From: CAVQCT01 sp964371785
GTDB taxonomy: Bacteria; Zixibacteria; MSB-5A5; GN15; FEB-12
Length of the DNA stretch: 64,000 nucleotides
Reading direction: 5' to 3'
NCBI GenBank assembly: GCA_964371785.1
Contig: CAYJOL010000010.1
Location: 65,108-129,107 of the forward strand
Shown here: piece after piece, positions 17,876 through 27,426 of the stretch
Position numbering within the stretch: the stretch's first letter is position 1
Layout: every line of letters starts with the position of its first letter
Made by a program: the position numbers and the translations under genes
Notes under the pieces: generated by a model
The model's database searches: none
What the model saw: only the letters and a program-made list of their open reading frames with translations
Told to the model about the DNA's origin: nothing

Positions 17876-18712
17876 TCACGCACCTAATAGACTACTTTTG
17901 GTTGGCTTGTGTTTAAAAATATCGCGACGCGAAAAAGGATTTTCTTTGATGTACGCGGCGTGGGTGCGGATAGCATTGAGGTCAGCGCCGGCGACCGTAC
18001 TGTCCTGACAGAGCGAACCGAAATGATCCGCAAAAGATGCGCCGAACACCTGCCGGTAGTGCGTGAACGACTTCTCGTTCATAAGTACTAATTTATTTGC
18101 CGGTAACTGGTTATCGCCAGGAAACGCGAGAGCCGGATGGTCCGCGACGCCGTTGATTTTTATCGCTCCATGCTGAAGGATCGCCTGTTCTACGCGCCGC
18201 TGGGCCGACGCGACAATTTTCCCCTGTCCGGTAACGACTTCATGCCTTGCGTGCGAGGCGAAGCAAGGTGCTTTGTGAAAAAATTCCGGTCTGGCATTCT
18301 CCCGGGAAGATTGCTTTACATAATTCGACTGAATTCCGATGCGATCCAGAAAATCTACCAGCACGTCCGCTATCATCGCTGAGCTTGCGGCCACCGAGCC
18401 ATGTGTCATCGATGACACCGCGCCGGAGTCCTTGAGCGCGACGGAATAAGTCAGTTCACCCGGATCATGGTAGAGCGCCCGACCGCCGGTTGCCCGTCGG
18501 ATAGCAGGTGTGTCCCCTAATTGCTCCAGTTTCAGAGCTGATTCCGGACGCTGATTGAAACCAAAGGTGATTGCCCCGACTTTCCAGGTATACAGCCGAA
18601 TAGCCACGCGGTCAGGGTGCTCGAGTGCCTGGCCGAGCATCCATTCATCGAATGCCATGTTGAAATACGGATCGGCCGCAAAATGACTATAGCAGATGAG
18701 ATTCATTTTCAT
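17876..18712 (-). CDS. lipM: Octanoyltransferase LipM / lipoate-protein ligase family protein
   Basis: This 278-residue protein of the biotin/lipoate A/B ligase fold has the core motif RRATGGRALYHDPGELTYSV, matching the family RRxTGGGAVxH...YS signature, and GKIVASAQRR, the lysine-containing acyl-binding region. The segment APCFASHARHE has the Cys at the place where LipM-type octanoyltransferases carry their catalytic cysteine. The likely reaction is transfer of octanoyl from acyl carrier protein to the E2 or GcvH domain, the step before LipA; a lipoyl synthase gene is at 53.5-54.4 kb. It could instead be a lipoate-protein ligase. The start is either ATG 18712 or 18706, neither with a good ribosome site. 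Confidence 0.82.
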   Translation of the reverse strand: MKMNLICYSHFAADPYFNMAFDEWMLGQALEHPDRVAIRLYTWKVGAITFGFNQRPESALKLEQLGDTPAIRRATGGRALYHDPGELTYSVALKDSGAVSSMTHGSVAASSAMIADVLVDFLDRIGIQSNYVKQSSRENARPEFFHKAPCFASHARHEVVTGQGKIVASAQRRVEQAILQHGAIKINGVADHPALAFPGDNQLPANKLVLMNEKSFTHYRQVFGASFADHFGSLCQDSTVAGADLNAIRTHAAYIKENPFSRRDIFKHKPTKSSLLGA

Positions 18713-18753
18713 TCAGCAATGATAACATAATTGCCTGTGGCTCACAAGTCATC

Positions 18754-20634
18754 TCATTGAAGTGGGTTGACGATCAGTGACGCTGTCTCAGTCGAATCAT
18801 AGCCCAACTGCTTGAAGTCGAGCGCTCCCGACGGGCTGTGGCAGTCGCCGCAGGACAAGGCGCCTTCGCGACGGATCGAGTGACTGATTTCCAACGATGC
18901 ATCCGTGGGAATCCATCGCGGCTCGACGTGCTTCAACGAGACAACATCATCATACGAGCCTGTGTGCCAGCTGTCAGCGCCCATAAAGGACATGAATTTG
19001 TCCATCATATAATACTTGAACATCGTTCCATACATCATCTTCATCATGCTTTTCTTCATTTCTGCCGAAGCTGCCTTATCCGCGTCACCGGTGGTGTAAT
19101 AGACGGGCAGGTTATACGGAACATACATGCCGCCGAACGGGGTCATATTAGCCAAGTCGATATGCTGTTTCCCTTGAAATCGTTTCATGGCAAAAAGTTT
19201 CGATGGTCTCCCTTGTTTAGCGATGGGTCGCATCACTTTTTCATACCAACCGGCATAGTCAAAGTTCTTGTATTCCGGCCAGGCGAATCCGGCGTCATAG
19301 AATCGGTACAGGTTTTTTCCATTCGGGTTGTCGCCGATCGGATTACCCAGGAAAGTAGCATCGCCATTCCACCACCGATACACAATGCCCTGGTCGGGCT
19401 GGGTCGCCTTGACCGTGTCGGTGTAGACGTATATGTCTTCATCGGGCTCAAAGACCGTTTTACTAAAATCACGCATGGTGGCGTTATCCGCCTGAAGGCT
19501 GGGGATGTGGCAGGTTTGACACGCAATCTTTTCGGTATGGGCATTCAAGTAATCCGCTAACTCCGGATTCTCACTGTGTGGGGCTTTAGTGTGACAGTTT
19601 TCGCAGGCGACCTCGACAAACGGGAGATCGTTGGCCATTAAAGTAGTGGTGTGTGTTCCCTTGGCGATATAGTGACCCTCGGTAACATGGCAGTCAATGC
19701 ACTCTACACCGGCGGCGGCATGCACGTCCCAGCTCGGCGAATAAGGCGTCCCGCGCTTGGATCCGGGGTGCAGAACACGGGGGCGGTTGGTGCCGGTGTT
19801 CAGTTGACTCTCCATGAATGAGGAGTCCATCGGGTCGATATAGATGTCCCCGCCAAAATTATGCTGGTGGCACCTGAGGCACATCTGCGATGTAGGTTTG
19901 CCCACCGACATGGCGGCATACATGGAGCGGTCCTGCGTCCAGCGTCTGCGGCCATTGGCATCAATAGCAATCTGCTTCTTGTTCATGTCGTAAGCAACCG
20001 CATGGCAAATCAGACAGTCTATAGCATCTTTCTCCTCTTGGGTGGTCGTGTACCCGGGCATCATATCACCCAGCGGAGCCTGATACTCACCCCCAATATG
20101 GCACTGCCCGCACCCTTCGGAGAGCGTATCGCCTTTTTCGGTGACGACAATCTCGGCCCAGGCGGTCATCGCAAACGAGCCCGGTTTTGGACAGGGACGA
20201 TTGATTTTGCCCATCGGGAAATTGTCGGCCAGCTTTCCGCTGAATCCGTACACGTTCGGATGACGCTTGGTGTAGAAACGGTAATGTGCGGAGGTCGTAA
20301 GGTTTTGCATCAGGTCAACGGTAACCTCGCTGCTGTCACTGGTCGATTTATAAGTAATCTCCTTGTGACAGGTAAGACAGGTCGATGGGCCGTCGTACGA
20401 CACAATGCCTGCCTTGCGAAACCGCTCGATATGGTCGAACGTCCGATTGAATTTGGCTTGTAACGCCTCGACATCCCCGGCGATCTGCTGGGCTGTCTCG
20501 GGTTCAGAAACGAATGAGATTTTTGCCGGCCGGCTGTCTGCCGGTAACATCAGATTGATCAACGAAGACCAGTTCATCCACGCCAGGCCGACGACGACCG
20601 CCAGGATGACCAGAATGGTTATCAAAACTTTCAT
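18754..20634 (-). CDS. Membrane-anchored octahaem cytochrome c (tetrathionate reductase-like)
   Basis: The protein has 626 residues with an uncleaved N-terminal membrane anchor (residues 3-30) and eight CxxCH haem sites, at about 86, 175, 207, 252, 312, 344, 372 and 595. The order and neighbouring text (DCLICH, ECIDCHVTEGH, ACQTCHIP) resemble the octahaem tetrathionate reductase family, whose members reduce sulphur or nitrogen compounds. The gap of about 220 residues before the last haem is unusual. It contains a methionine-rich stretch at about 525-555 (several MM and MKMM runs). There is no adjacent quinol dehydrogenase gene, so the electron donor is not apparent. The start has GAGG 5 nt upstream. 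Substrate assignment is uncertain; the multihaem nature is certain. Confidence 0.88.
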   Translation of the reverse strand: MKVLITILVILAVVVGLAWMNWSSLINLMLPADSRPAKISFVSEPETAQQIAGDVEALQAKFNRTFDHIERFRKAGIVSYDGPSTCLTCHKEITYKSTSDSSEVTVDLMQNLTTSAHYRFYTKRHPNVYGFSGKLADNFPMGKINRPCPKPGSFAMTAWAEIVVTEKGDTLSEGCGQCHIGGEYQAPLGDMMPGYTTTQEEKDAIDCLICHAVAYDMNKKQIAIDANGRRRWTQDRSMYAAMSVGKPTSQMCLRCHQHNFGGDIYIDPMDSSFMESQLNTGTNRPRVLHPGSKRGTPYSPSWDVHAAAGVECIDCHVTEGHYIAKGTHTTTLMANDLPFVEVACENCHTKAPHSENPELADYLNAHTEKIACQTCHIPSLQADNATMRDFSKTVFEPDEDIYVYTDTVKATQPDQGIVYRWWNGDATFLGNPIGDNPNGKNLYRFYDAGFAWPEYKNFDYAGWYEKVMRPIAKQGRPSKLFAMKRFQGKQHIDLANMTPFGGMYVPYNLPVYYTTGDADKAASAEMKKSMMKMMYGTMFKYYMMDKFMSFMGADSWHTGSYDDVVSLKHVEPRWIPTDASLEISHSIRREGALSCGDCHSPSGALDFKQLGYDSTETASLIVNPLQ

Positions 20635-20778
20635 ATAGTCCTCGGCGAGTTAGTGATTCTTTTCACAACTTTGACAGAAATTAAAATGGAATGATGCACA
20701 ATAAAAGGGATTTATTGGTATATTTTTGCCGCCTAGATGCCAGGCAATGTTAATTGAATGGACCAGGAAAGGGAGATC

Positions 20779-21639
20779 TCAGCGCGACGTTCGTCCGAGA
20801 ATGGTGGCAAATCGGCCTTCGCGGGCTTTCGCCGCCGGCTCGCCTGCCGCGAAATTGGAATACAGGCTGTCATATTCACAGGCCGTGCAAAGGCCGCTGT
20901 CATGAATGTTCGGGCGAGGTATTCCGACCTGGACAAGTTGCTCAATGATAAATCCGGGCAGGTCAAAATATCCCCGTTCAAAGTGCTTGTTATCGCGCCC
21001 GTAGTAAGTCAGTACCTGCTCACCTATTTGCTTCCAGACACCGGATTTCGACAGATCATAGTGACATTTCCGAATACACGGCCCGACGGTGACCTGGACT
21101 TCGGCCGGGGGGCATTCAAGTTCACGATGCATCGTCTTAACCATCGTTGCAGGTAGCTGATTGATGGCGCCGATTAATCCTGCGTGAGCAAGACCCAGTG
21201 TTCCTGAGGCCTCATGTATGAAGCCGATCGGCGCACAGTCGGCCGTAGTGACCATAGCGTACAGGTCGGGAATTCTCAGAATTACGCCATCGATCCCTTT
21301 CTTCCATTCCGAATCAGGGGACACAGTTTCGTCAGCGCCTCCCCTCATCAGCTTTCCACCGCCGCGGTGCAACCGCACGGATGAAAGTTGGTTGAGCAGT
21401 TGGTCCTCGGATACTATTAGAATGTTCGTGCTGTGCGTTTGCGGCACGAGAAAGGTCCGGTCATAAGGCACGTGCATGAGCGAACAGAAGTGTGCCCGAT
21501 GCGCCAGAACCTCGGCGGGGGTCTCCCGGCTCACCGACATATTACCGAGCGTTCTTGTACTGAAAGCGTGAACAATTCTGTCGGAGGCGGCGCCGAAGTC
21601 GAGCGGCACTACGCCTTTCTGAGGGGAATACAGGGTCAT
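20779..21639 (-). CDS. pgeF: PgeF/YfiH family protein (laccase-domain purine nucleoside phosphorylase)
   Basis: This 286-residue protein has the family motifs: HAFSTR near the N-terminus, QTHST, TADCAP, LAHAGLIG and GPCIRKCHYD. The His-Cys-His zinc set is thus present (QTH, ADC, AHAG). Members act on purine nucleosides or edit peptidoglycan precursors by removing misplaced L-Ser. In the usual AHAGWRG motif, Trp-Arg is replaced by Leu-Ile. A terminator hairpin ends only about 8 nt before the ATG at 21639 and no ribosome site precedes it. A GTG at 21606 with AAAGG a few bases upstream is a credible alternative start. Confidence 0.88.
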   Translation of the reverse strand: MTLYSPQKGVVPLDFGAASDRIVHAFSTRTLGNMSVSRETPAEVLAHRAHFCSLMHVPYDRTFLVPQTHSTNILIVSEDQLLNQLSSVRLHRGGGKLMRGGADETVSPDSEWKKGIDGVILRIPDLYAMVTTADCAPIGFIHEASGTLGLAHAGLIGAINQLPATMVKTMHRELECPPAEVQVTVGPCIRKCHYDLSKSGVWKQIGEQVLTYYGRDNKHFERGYFDLPGFIIEQLVQVGIPRPNIHDSGLCTACEYDSLYSNFAAGEPAAKAREGRFATILGRTSR

Positions 21640-21647
21640 GGGGCAAC

Positions 21648-21677
21648 AAAAAAGGCCGGGCTCAGCCGAGCACGACC
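21648..21677 (-). terminator. Terminator between the sigma-54 regulator and pgeF
   Basis: On the minus strand a GC-rich stem (GGTCG/CGGCC plus four more pairs, one mismatch, GGCT loop) is followed by six T residues. It lies 26 nt after the regulator stop codon. Confidence 0.75.
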
Positions 21678-21703
21678 GATGGCAGTTTTATTCGAACTCA
21701 TGC

Positions 21704-24634
21704 CTATGCGTTTAGGTTTCTCAGATCGATACCGTACTGTTTTATTTTGAGTCGAAGGGTTGACTCTGGAATGCCGAGCAGTTCCGCGGCATGTTTCTTC
21801 ACGCCATGTTTTTCGCGCAACGCCCGGATGATGAAGCGTCTCTCGTGATGCTCCAGATAATTATAGAGTGAGTAGTGCTCGTCGAACACGATATCATCTG
21901 AGTTTTCCACTCTTCTGGCGATATCTTCGCTTTCGGCCCTGGTCGCGCGGCTGATCTTTCCGGAGACGATATCCTGAGTAATTTCCCTGTTATCGCCGGC
22001 CAGCAGAACCAGTTTCTTGATTTCGTTTTCGAGTTCCCGCACGTTGCCCGGCCAGTCATAGGTCACCAGCATCTTGAGCAGTTCGGGTGACACGGTTTTG
22101 CCGGTGCCGCTAAGGAAATGAGCGACCAGAAGAGGAATATCATCGCGCCGCTCGCGCAGGGCCGGCAGGCGGAAAGTAAGCGCCGACAGACGATAGTAAA
22201 GATCCTGACGGAACAGACCCGCAGCCATCAGCTCTTTGAGGTCTTTGTTGGTAGCCGAAATAACCCGCACGTCGACCTTTCTGGGAACGGTCTCGCCCAA
22301 TCGCACCAGCTCTTTTTCTTCGAGCACACGAAGCACTTTCGCCTGGATGTTCAGCGGCATGTCGCCGATCTCGTCGAGGAAGAATGTCCCGCCATCCGCT
22401 TCTTCGAACAATCCCGCTTTCTCCCGATCCGCGCCGGTAAACGCACCCCGCTTGTAGCCGAACAGCTCAGATTCAAGGAGTGTTTCCGGCAGGGCGGCGC
22501 AATTCACCGAAATAAACCGCTTGTCCCTGCGATTCGAATTGTAATGAATCGCGCGGGCCACGACATCTTTGCCCGAACCGGTTTCACCTTCGATTGAAAC
22601 AGAGATATTCGAGTTTATTACCTGCCGCACCTGCGCCAGGATGTCCATCATATCGGAGTTCTGGGTAATGATATTCGGAAAAGCCGCTTTCTCTCGCAGT
22701 TGGTCTTTGAGTCGAAGATTATCTTCGAGAAGTCTACTCTTCTGGATTTCTGCCCACTTGAAAGCAATTATATCCGAGAACCCGACCGCAAAATTCAGTT
22801 GAGTCTGATTAAACGGATTCAGCATGTTGTCGGGGCTCAGACGGTCTATGTACAGGTAGCTTGTGGTGCTGTCGCCCAGTTTGAAGGGCACAACGATAAC
22901 GCTGGCGACCACGTCGACCGACTCGGCAAAAAGACCATTAATAAACGGATCCCGACGACAATCCAGAATGAGTGTGGGCTTGGAGCGTGAGATCTCCTCG
23001 CCCAGAAGATTCTGGAAAGTCTCAACAAACTTCTTCACCTGGTGGGGTGTCATCGAAAAGGTCGCGCCGATCGGCGAGTCCGCAAAATCAGGAGAATAGA
23101 TAAGCGCCCGGTCGCCGTCTGTTCGTTTCAACAGGATGCCGAGAATATCGTCGAGCTTGCTGGCCGCAAGACTCGAAATCTCCGCCGGCGTGATGAGATT
23201 ACCGAAGACCTTGAATTCATTTTCCTGTGAAATGGAGAGCGCCACCGCCTGCTCCGAAAGCGATTTCAGGAAATTGTTCACCGCACGAACCTTGACCTTA
23301 TCATCGAGCGAACTGAAAATCCGCTCCGCATGGCTGAGCTTTTTGAATCCGGTCGCAAGATCGCCCACCTGACAGGAGAATACGCCAGCTTTGAATTCGG
23401 TCTCGGCTACCCAGTAATCCAGGCCGAGTTCCTTGAACAGTTTCGCGGCTTCTTCCAAAGAGGACGCGATCTTGTCGGTTCTCGACGATTGTGAACGCAT
23501 TTTGATGTCGGCCAACACCAGCAGCGACCGCGCCAGCTCCAGAGGGTCACCCACCTCGCGCAGCAGCTCGACGGCCTGATTGACGTACTCGAGGGCATCA
23601 TCGAAATCGTTTCTAGCCGCGAAGATTTGCGCGATCACACGTTTGGCCAGGCCGATTTCAACTCTTTCACCAAGATGCAGCGACGCCTCAAGTCCCTTCT
23701 GGCCAAACCGCATAGCTTCATCGACATTGTCGAGCAACAGTTCCACTTCGGCCAGACGACGGACCGACTGCGATACAAGAGCCGAGTCAGGGGCCATCAA
23801 CAAGCCGCGTTCGTAGGCATTGCTGAGGGTGGCTTTTGCTTTGTAGATGTCGCCCTTTTCGAGCGCCAACTCGCCCGCGTACTCAAGATAAATGACTTTC
23901 TCGCGTTTGAGGCCAAGGCGGCTGATAATCTCAAGCGCATTGTCGAGTGATCTGGCTGAGAGAATAAATCTGCGCTGCCTCAACTGCAGAAATCCAAGCG
24001 AAAGCAGGTTGATGGCCTGGGAGATCTCCTCGTTGTGAGCGCGATTGTACTCCAGAGTCTCAGAAAGCTCCGCCTCCGCTCTGGTCCAGTCACCGACGTG
24101 GACGCGTATTCTTCCCATATTTCCGGTGATCTGGGCGAGCTTACGGTGATTATCGTGCACCATCGGCCGCGCGTCGTCAAGATATCCCACCGCGTCACGA
24201 TAGTTACACCTGATATAGGAAATACGTCCGAGTTCGTTCAGAGCGTCGACCTGTCCAATTTCGTCTCCGCCGCGGCGGTAAGCGGCCAGGGCATCGCGCG
24301 CACGAATTTCCGCGTTCTTGAGATCGCCGATCGCGGAATACGATTTGGAGAGAACCAGTTGAACGCGACCATAACGCTTATTTAGTGGGGAGTCAGCCAG
24401 GAATCTGGCGGCACGAAGGCCATCCTCGAGCGCACGTTTATAGTTGCTCTCGAAGTAGCTACCGTCGGCCCGCAGGGAGAGATACAGTCCGAGTTCGTAA
24501 TCTTTTTCCCGAAAATCGTCCTCGGACAGCGTGGCCAGCTCGGCAACCGCATTCGCGTAATTGCGCTGGCGGAAGAGCTCTTCCAGGGCGAGCAGACGGT
24601 TATCAATAATGACTTTTGGCGAGGAAAGATTCAT
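21704..24634 (-). CDS. TPR-GAF-sigma-54 activator with Fis-type HTH
   Basis: The protein has 976 residues. Residues 1 to about 460 form TPR helical repeats. A GAF-like sensor follows (about 475-640), then a short coiled linker, an AAA+ sigma-54 activator domain (about 655-880) and a C-terminal Fis-type helix-turn-helix (HAAELLGIPESTLRLKIKQYGI). The AAA+ domain has Walker A GETGSGKD, the sigma-54 contact loop GAFTGA, Walker B FFLDEIGD and the arginine-finger region. It should activate RNA polymerase-sigma-54 at enhancer-bound promoters in response to a ligand or protein bound by the TPR or GAF region. There is no receiver domain and no kinase gene nearby. It follows a small secreted-protein gene by 41 nt and may share its promoter. 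Confidence 0.93.
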   Translation of the reverse strand: MNLSSPKVIIDNRLLALEELFRQRNYANAVAELATLSEDDFREKDYELGLYLSLRADGSYFESNYKRALEDGLRAARFLADSPLNKRYGRVQLVLSKSYSAIGDLKNAEIRARDALAAYRRGGDEIGQVDALNELGRISYIRCNYRDAVGYLDDARPMVHDNHRKLAQITGNMGRIRVHVGDWTRAEAELSETLEYNRAHNEEISQAINLLSLGFLQLRQRRFILSARSLDNALEIISRLGLKREKVIYLEYAGELALEKGDIYKAKATLSNAYERGLLMAPDSALVSQSVRRLAEVELLLDNVDEAMRFGQKGLEASLHLGERVEIGLAKRVIAQIFAARNDFDDALEYVNQAVELLREVGDPLELARSLLVLADIKMRSQSSRTDKIASSLEEAAKLFKELGLDYWVAETEFKAGVFSCQVGDLATGFKKLSHAERIFSSLDDKVKVRAVNNFLKSLSEQAVALSISQENEFKVFGNLITPAEISSLAASKLDDILGILLKRTDGDRALIYSPDFADSPIGATFSMTPHQVKKFVETFQNLLGEEISRSKPTLILDCRRDPFINGLFAESVDVVASVIVVPFKLGDSTTSYLYIDRLSPDNMLNPFNQTQLNFAVGFSDIIAFKWAEIQKSRLLEDNLRLKDQLREKAAFPNIITQNSDMMDILAQVRQVINSNISVSIEGETGSGKDVVARAIHYNSNRRDKRFISVNCAALPETLLESELFGYKRGAFTGADREKAGLFEEADGGTFFLDEIGDMPLNIQAKVLRVLEEKELVRLGETVPRKVDVRVISATNKDLKELMAAGLFRQDLYYRLSALTFRLPALRERRDDIPLLVAHFLSGTGKTVSPELLKMLVTYDWPGNVRELENEIKKLVLLAGDNREITQDIVSGKISRATRAESEDIARRVENSDDIVFDEHYSLYNYLEHHERRFIIRALREKHGVKKHAAELLGIPESTLRLKIKQYGIDLRNLNA

Positions 24635-24675
24635 TACTTGTCTACATTAATGTTTAGTCTATTCGCTCATATGCC

Positions 24676-25044
24676 TCAATCAACATATTTTCGAGCCAAG
24701 TTTCGATGGCTTTTCGCTTTATTCGCTTCTGCCCGGATCGAGGTCTGCGCCTGATTGGAGTTGGTATCTAACCAGTCTGCCACTTGCAGGGAGACCGAGA
24801 TCAGAAATGCGGTGAACAAATTGGATCCACCAGTCGATCCGCCAGGATTGGCGCCGGAACGCATTATCACCGCGCTCCCATTGGTATCGCCCGGAACGGT
24901 AGTTGAGTCGGAAGATGATCCCGATCCCTTACCTGATCCACCGTCGGCGTCCCATGGATTCTCGCTGGAAAAAACGGGCAAGGAGATAAAGCAGAGCACA
25001 GCCAACAACAGAATCGCCAGAGTCGCGGTTCTTGATCCTCTCAT
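24676..25044 (-). CDS. Small secreted Gly/Ser-rich protein of unknown function
   Basis: This 122-residue protein has a strong signal peptide (core LAILLLAVLCFISLPVF, cleavage near residue 26), a Gly/Ser/Asp-rich segment (about 33-72), a hydrophobic amphipathic stretch (LFTAFLISVSLQVADWL) and a basic Ala/Asn/Lys-rich end. I recognise no family. The ATG at 25044 has GAGGAGG upstream and a near-consensus promoter at 25131-25159, so the gene is real and probably well expressed. It is followed 41 nt later by the TPR-sigma-54 regulator. A signal role for the secreted product is possible but unproven. Confidence 0.75.
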   Translation of the reverse strand: MRGSRTATLAILLLAVLCFISLPVFSSENPWDADGGSGKGSGSSSDSTTVPGDTNGSAVIMRSGANPGGSTGGSNLFTAFLISVSLQVADWLDTNSNQAQTSIRAEANKAKSHRNLARKYVD

Positions 25045-25130
25045 AGGCTTTGCCTCCTCAAAAAGACAGGATATTGAAAAGTCGTTTATGTCAACACGAA
25101 CCTATCGGCCAGATGTACCTAGCCACGTAC

Positions 25131-25159
25131 ATTATGCGATTTCGATGAGTTATTGTCAA
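25131..25159 (-). promoter_or_regulatory. Promoter of the small secreted protein gene
   Basis: On the minus strand TTGACA (25154-25159) and CATAAT (25131-25136) are separated by 17 nt, the optimum spacing. The leader would be about 80 nt. Confidence 0.7.
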
Positions 25160-25188
25160 GAATATAATTAGATGGCGCATGTTCTGCG

Positions 25189-26307
25189 CTAAGAATGGAA
25201 AAATGTTCCGGCCAAATACGACGATTGGAGGCGTATCGCCTGCGACGGACAATTGGCCTGGCAACACCAGCAACGGACGCATAGCGGTTTATTGAAGCTG
25301 GGCACCCGTTTTCCCGGCTCAATGGCCATCGCCCTGGTCGGACAGACTGATACACATAATCCGCAGCTATCGCAATTACTGCTTTCCACTGAGGCCGTTA
25401 CTTTGACCATCGGGGCGGCAAGATTCAGCAAAGCTGCCGGGAGATGTTCGGCCAGACCGGAATATTCATGTGAACCGAAGCTAACTTCTTCAACAACAAC
25501 AGAATCACCACTTATCTGGATACCCTCAAGCCGACCGATACCAAGACCGGCCTCCGATGCTAAGCCAATCACGGAATCCTCTCCGTGGTCGAGACCAAAG
25601 ACGGTAGCAACCACAGTGTCCAAGGCGACCCCATCAGTAGAACCACCTATGAAGCCGCCAAGTACCCCTGAGTGAACGTCGACGGAAGAAGCATCGATAA
25701 TGTTAAATTCCGGTGTGACGGCTGAGTAAATATCTACCAGCAGTCTGGCGATTCCCCGGGCGGAGAAATCCACTGCGTAAAGACGGCCCTTTTGGAACCC
25801 TGGGACAATGCCGAACATGTTGCCGATGGACCCGACAAATCCAGTCCAGCGATCGTACCGCAGACGGGGGAGATTGATAATCACGTCGGCTTCCAGCACT
25901 GCCTTGCTGATGTAATAGACTCTGGTATCGACGGCCACCGGTGAAGATCCTGCTTTTTCCAGGCTAACGAGACGAAAGTTGTAGCGCTTTGCGATCTCCG
26001 AAAGACCGCTGGTTGCCCACAGAAGTTCTATCGGTACGGTAGGGAGAATCGGCGAATCCCCGATTAGAACCTTTGCGCCGCATTCCTGGGCGAGACGACC
26101 GACAATCCCAACCAACTCGGGTGAAGTTCTCTCCGCCACCACTGAATTGGAGATATCCGGCTTCAGCAGGACAGTGCATCCGGGACGAATCACGTCGCTC
26201 AGTCCGCCCAGCGAGTCGACAAGCGAACGGACGACCTCTTCGTGTGCTGACTTGTTTCGTCCTGTCAGGTTGGCAAGGTGTACGGGCGGATGAAATGCTC
26301 TATTCAT
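25189..26307 (-). CDS. DUF362 protein with two [4Fe-4S] ferredoxin motifs
   Basis: This 372-residue protein has an N-terminal DUF362 domain (about 1-290, with LLKPDIS, IGDSP and the INLPRLR region) and a C-terminal ferredoxin domain. The two cluster motifs are CDSCGLCVSVCP and CVRCWCCQANCP, giving eight or more cysteines. DUF362 proteins are widespread in anaerobes and of unclear biochemical role; the ferredoxin part implies electron transfer. The ATG at 26307 has no evident ribosome site. It lies between the heptosyltransferase (75 nt upstream) and the promoter of the small secreted protein. Confidence 0.88.
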   Translation of the reverse strand: MNRAFHPPVHLANLTGRNKSAHEEVVRSLVDSLGGLSDVIRPGCTVLLKPDISNSVVAERTSPELVGIVGRLAQECGAKVLIGDSPILPTVPIELLWATSGLSEIAKRYNFRLVSLEKAGSSPVAVDTRVYYISKAVLEADVIINLPRLRYDRWTGFVGSIGNMFGIVPGFQKGRLYAVDFSARGIARLLVDIYSAVTPEFNIIDASSVDVHSGVLGGFIGGSTDGVALDTVVATVFGLDHGEDSVIGLASEAGLGIGRLEGIQISGDSVVVEEVSFGSHEYSGLAEHLPAALLNLAAPMVKVTASVESSNCDSCGLCVSVCPTRAMAIEPGKRVPSFNKPLCVRCWCCQANCPSQAIRLQSSYLAGTFFHS

Positions 26308-26382
26308 TATGGAATATACGTCAGGCTCGTGGTTTTGCGTTGGAATGAGTTTTTGACCGAACGGTATTGAATCTGCCTGAGA

Positions 26383-27426
26383 TCAGGCTACCTCGGCCAG
26401 AAGAGCAGCTATCTCGTCCATAACCATAGGCACCGTTATCCCCTTCATACACTGCATATTATTGTCGCCTTTGAGGGGACACTTATTTTTGACGCAGCTT
26501 ATACATTCGAGGCCGCTAAGGTACAGAAGACGTTTGCGGGCCGCCATAGGTGATGTTGACTTAGGGTCATCCGCCCCTGAGAGAACCACGATGGGAGTTC
26601 CGACTGCGGCGGCCAGATGAGCAGGTCCGGAATCGTTACCCACGAAAAATTTCGCCAATGAGAAGATCGAGGCGGCTTCACGAATGCTCGTCTTGCCGGC
26701 AAAGTTCTTGACAAACTTGGTCCCTGCCGCTTCGGCAAGCTCATCGCCCGCTTTTCGGTCTTCTTCCGTACCGGTGAGTACCACTCTAATGCCGTATGTC
26801 GCGACCATTTGCTTGATCAGCTCAACATAATTGGAGGAGCCCCAACGACGTGACTCGGCCACAGCTCGGAAGGCCACCACCGCGAATTCTTCATCCTCGT
26901 CGATTTCAAACCCGCCCAGCAATTGGGTACCGTTCTGTACATCCTGATCGTTTAGAAACAGCTTCGGGCGCACGAATTCAAGACCGGCGCCGGAACCACG
27001 TCGGAGAAGATTGAAATAAAGTTCCGAGCGATGTTGTTCATTGAGCGGAGCCGGCAACGGCAGCGGCTTGGTCAACAGGAGGCGACGACCATCGGCGATG
27101 TATCCAATTCGCTCTTTCACACCGGCGAGCTTGAAGCTGGCGGCCGCACCGAACGATGGCGGCAAGATATAACCAATATCGAACTCCTTGTGCGCGATCA
27201 TTTCCTTGATTTTCATTACCGCAATCAGGCCGTGAACATATTGTGAAGGTACCGTAATGATCTCATCGACAGAAGGGTTCGGGGCAAAGATCTGCGCAAG
27301 GTGAACCGGGGTGAGAAGAGTAATCGAGGCCCCGGGGTAGGCTTCCTGGGCTTCGCTGATCATGGGCAGGGCCATTATGCAGTCACCCAAATGATTCGGA
27401 GTTCGAATTACAATTTTCTGGTTCAT
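26383..27426 (-). CDS. Glycosyltransferase family 9 (LPS heptosyltransferase II-like)
   Basis: This 347-residue GT9 enzyme has a GT-B fold. It has the N-terminal motif RTPNHLGDCIMALP, the FVGNDSGPAHLAAAVG donor-binding motif near residue 265 and a cysteine cluster near the end (CISC...KCP...QC), which is often seen in WaaF-like proteins. It transfers heptose or a related sugar to the inner core of lipopolysaccharide at the cytoplasmic face of the inner membrane. Its start codon overlaps the tolC-like stop by one base (TGATG), so translation is coupled. An LpxL-type acyltransferase nearby supports an LPS-bearing envelope. Confidence 0.88.
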   Translation of the reverse strand: MNQKIVIRTPNHLGDCIMALPMISEAQEAYPGASITLLTPVHLAQIFAPNPSVDEIITVPSQYVHGLIAVMKIKEMIAHKEFDIGYILPPSFGAAASFKLAGVKERIGYIADGRRLLLTKPLPLPAPLNEQHRSELYFNLLRRGSGAGLEFVRPKLFLNDQDVQNGTQLLGGFEIDEDEEFAVVAFRAVAESRRWGSSNYVELIKQMVATYGIRVVLTGTEEDRKAGDELAEAAGTKFVKNFAGKTSIREAASIFSLAKFFVGNDSGPAHLAAAVGTPIVVLSGADDPKSTSPMAARKRLLYLSGLECISCVKNKCPLKGDNNMQCMKGITVPMVMDEIAALLAEVA

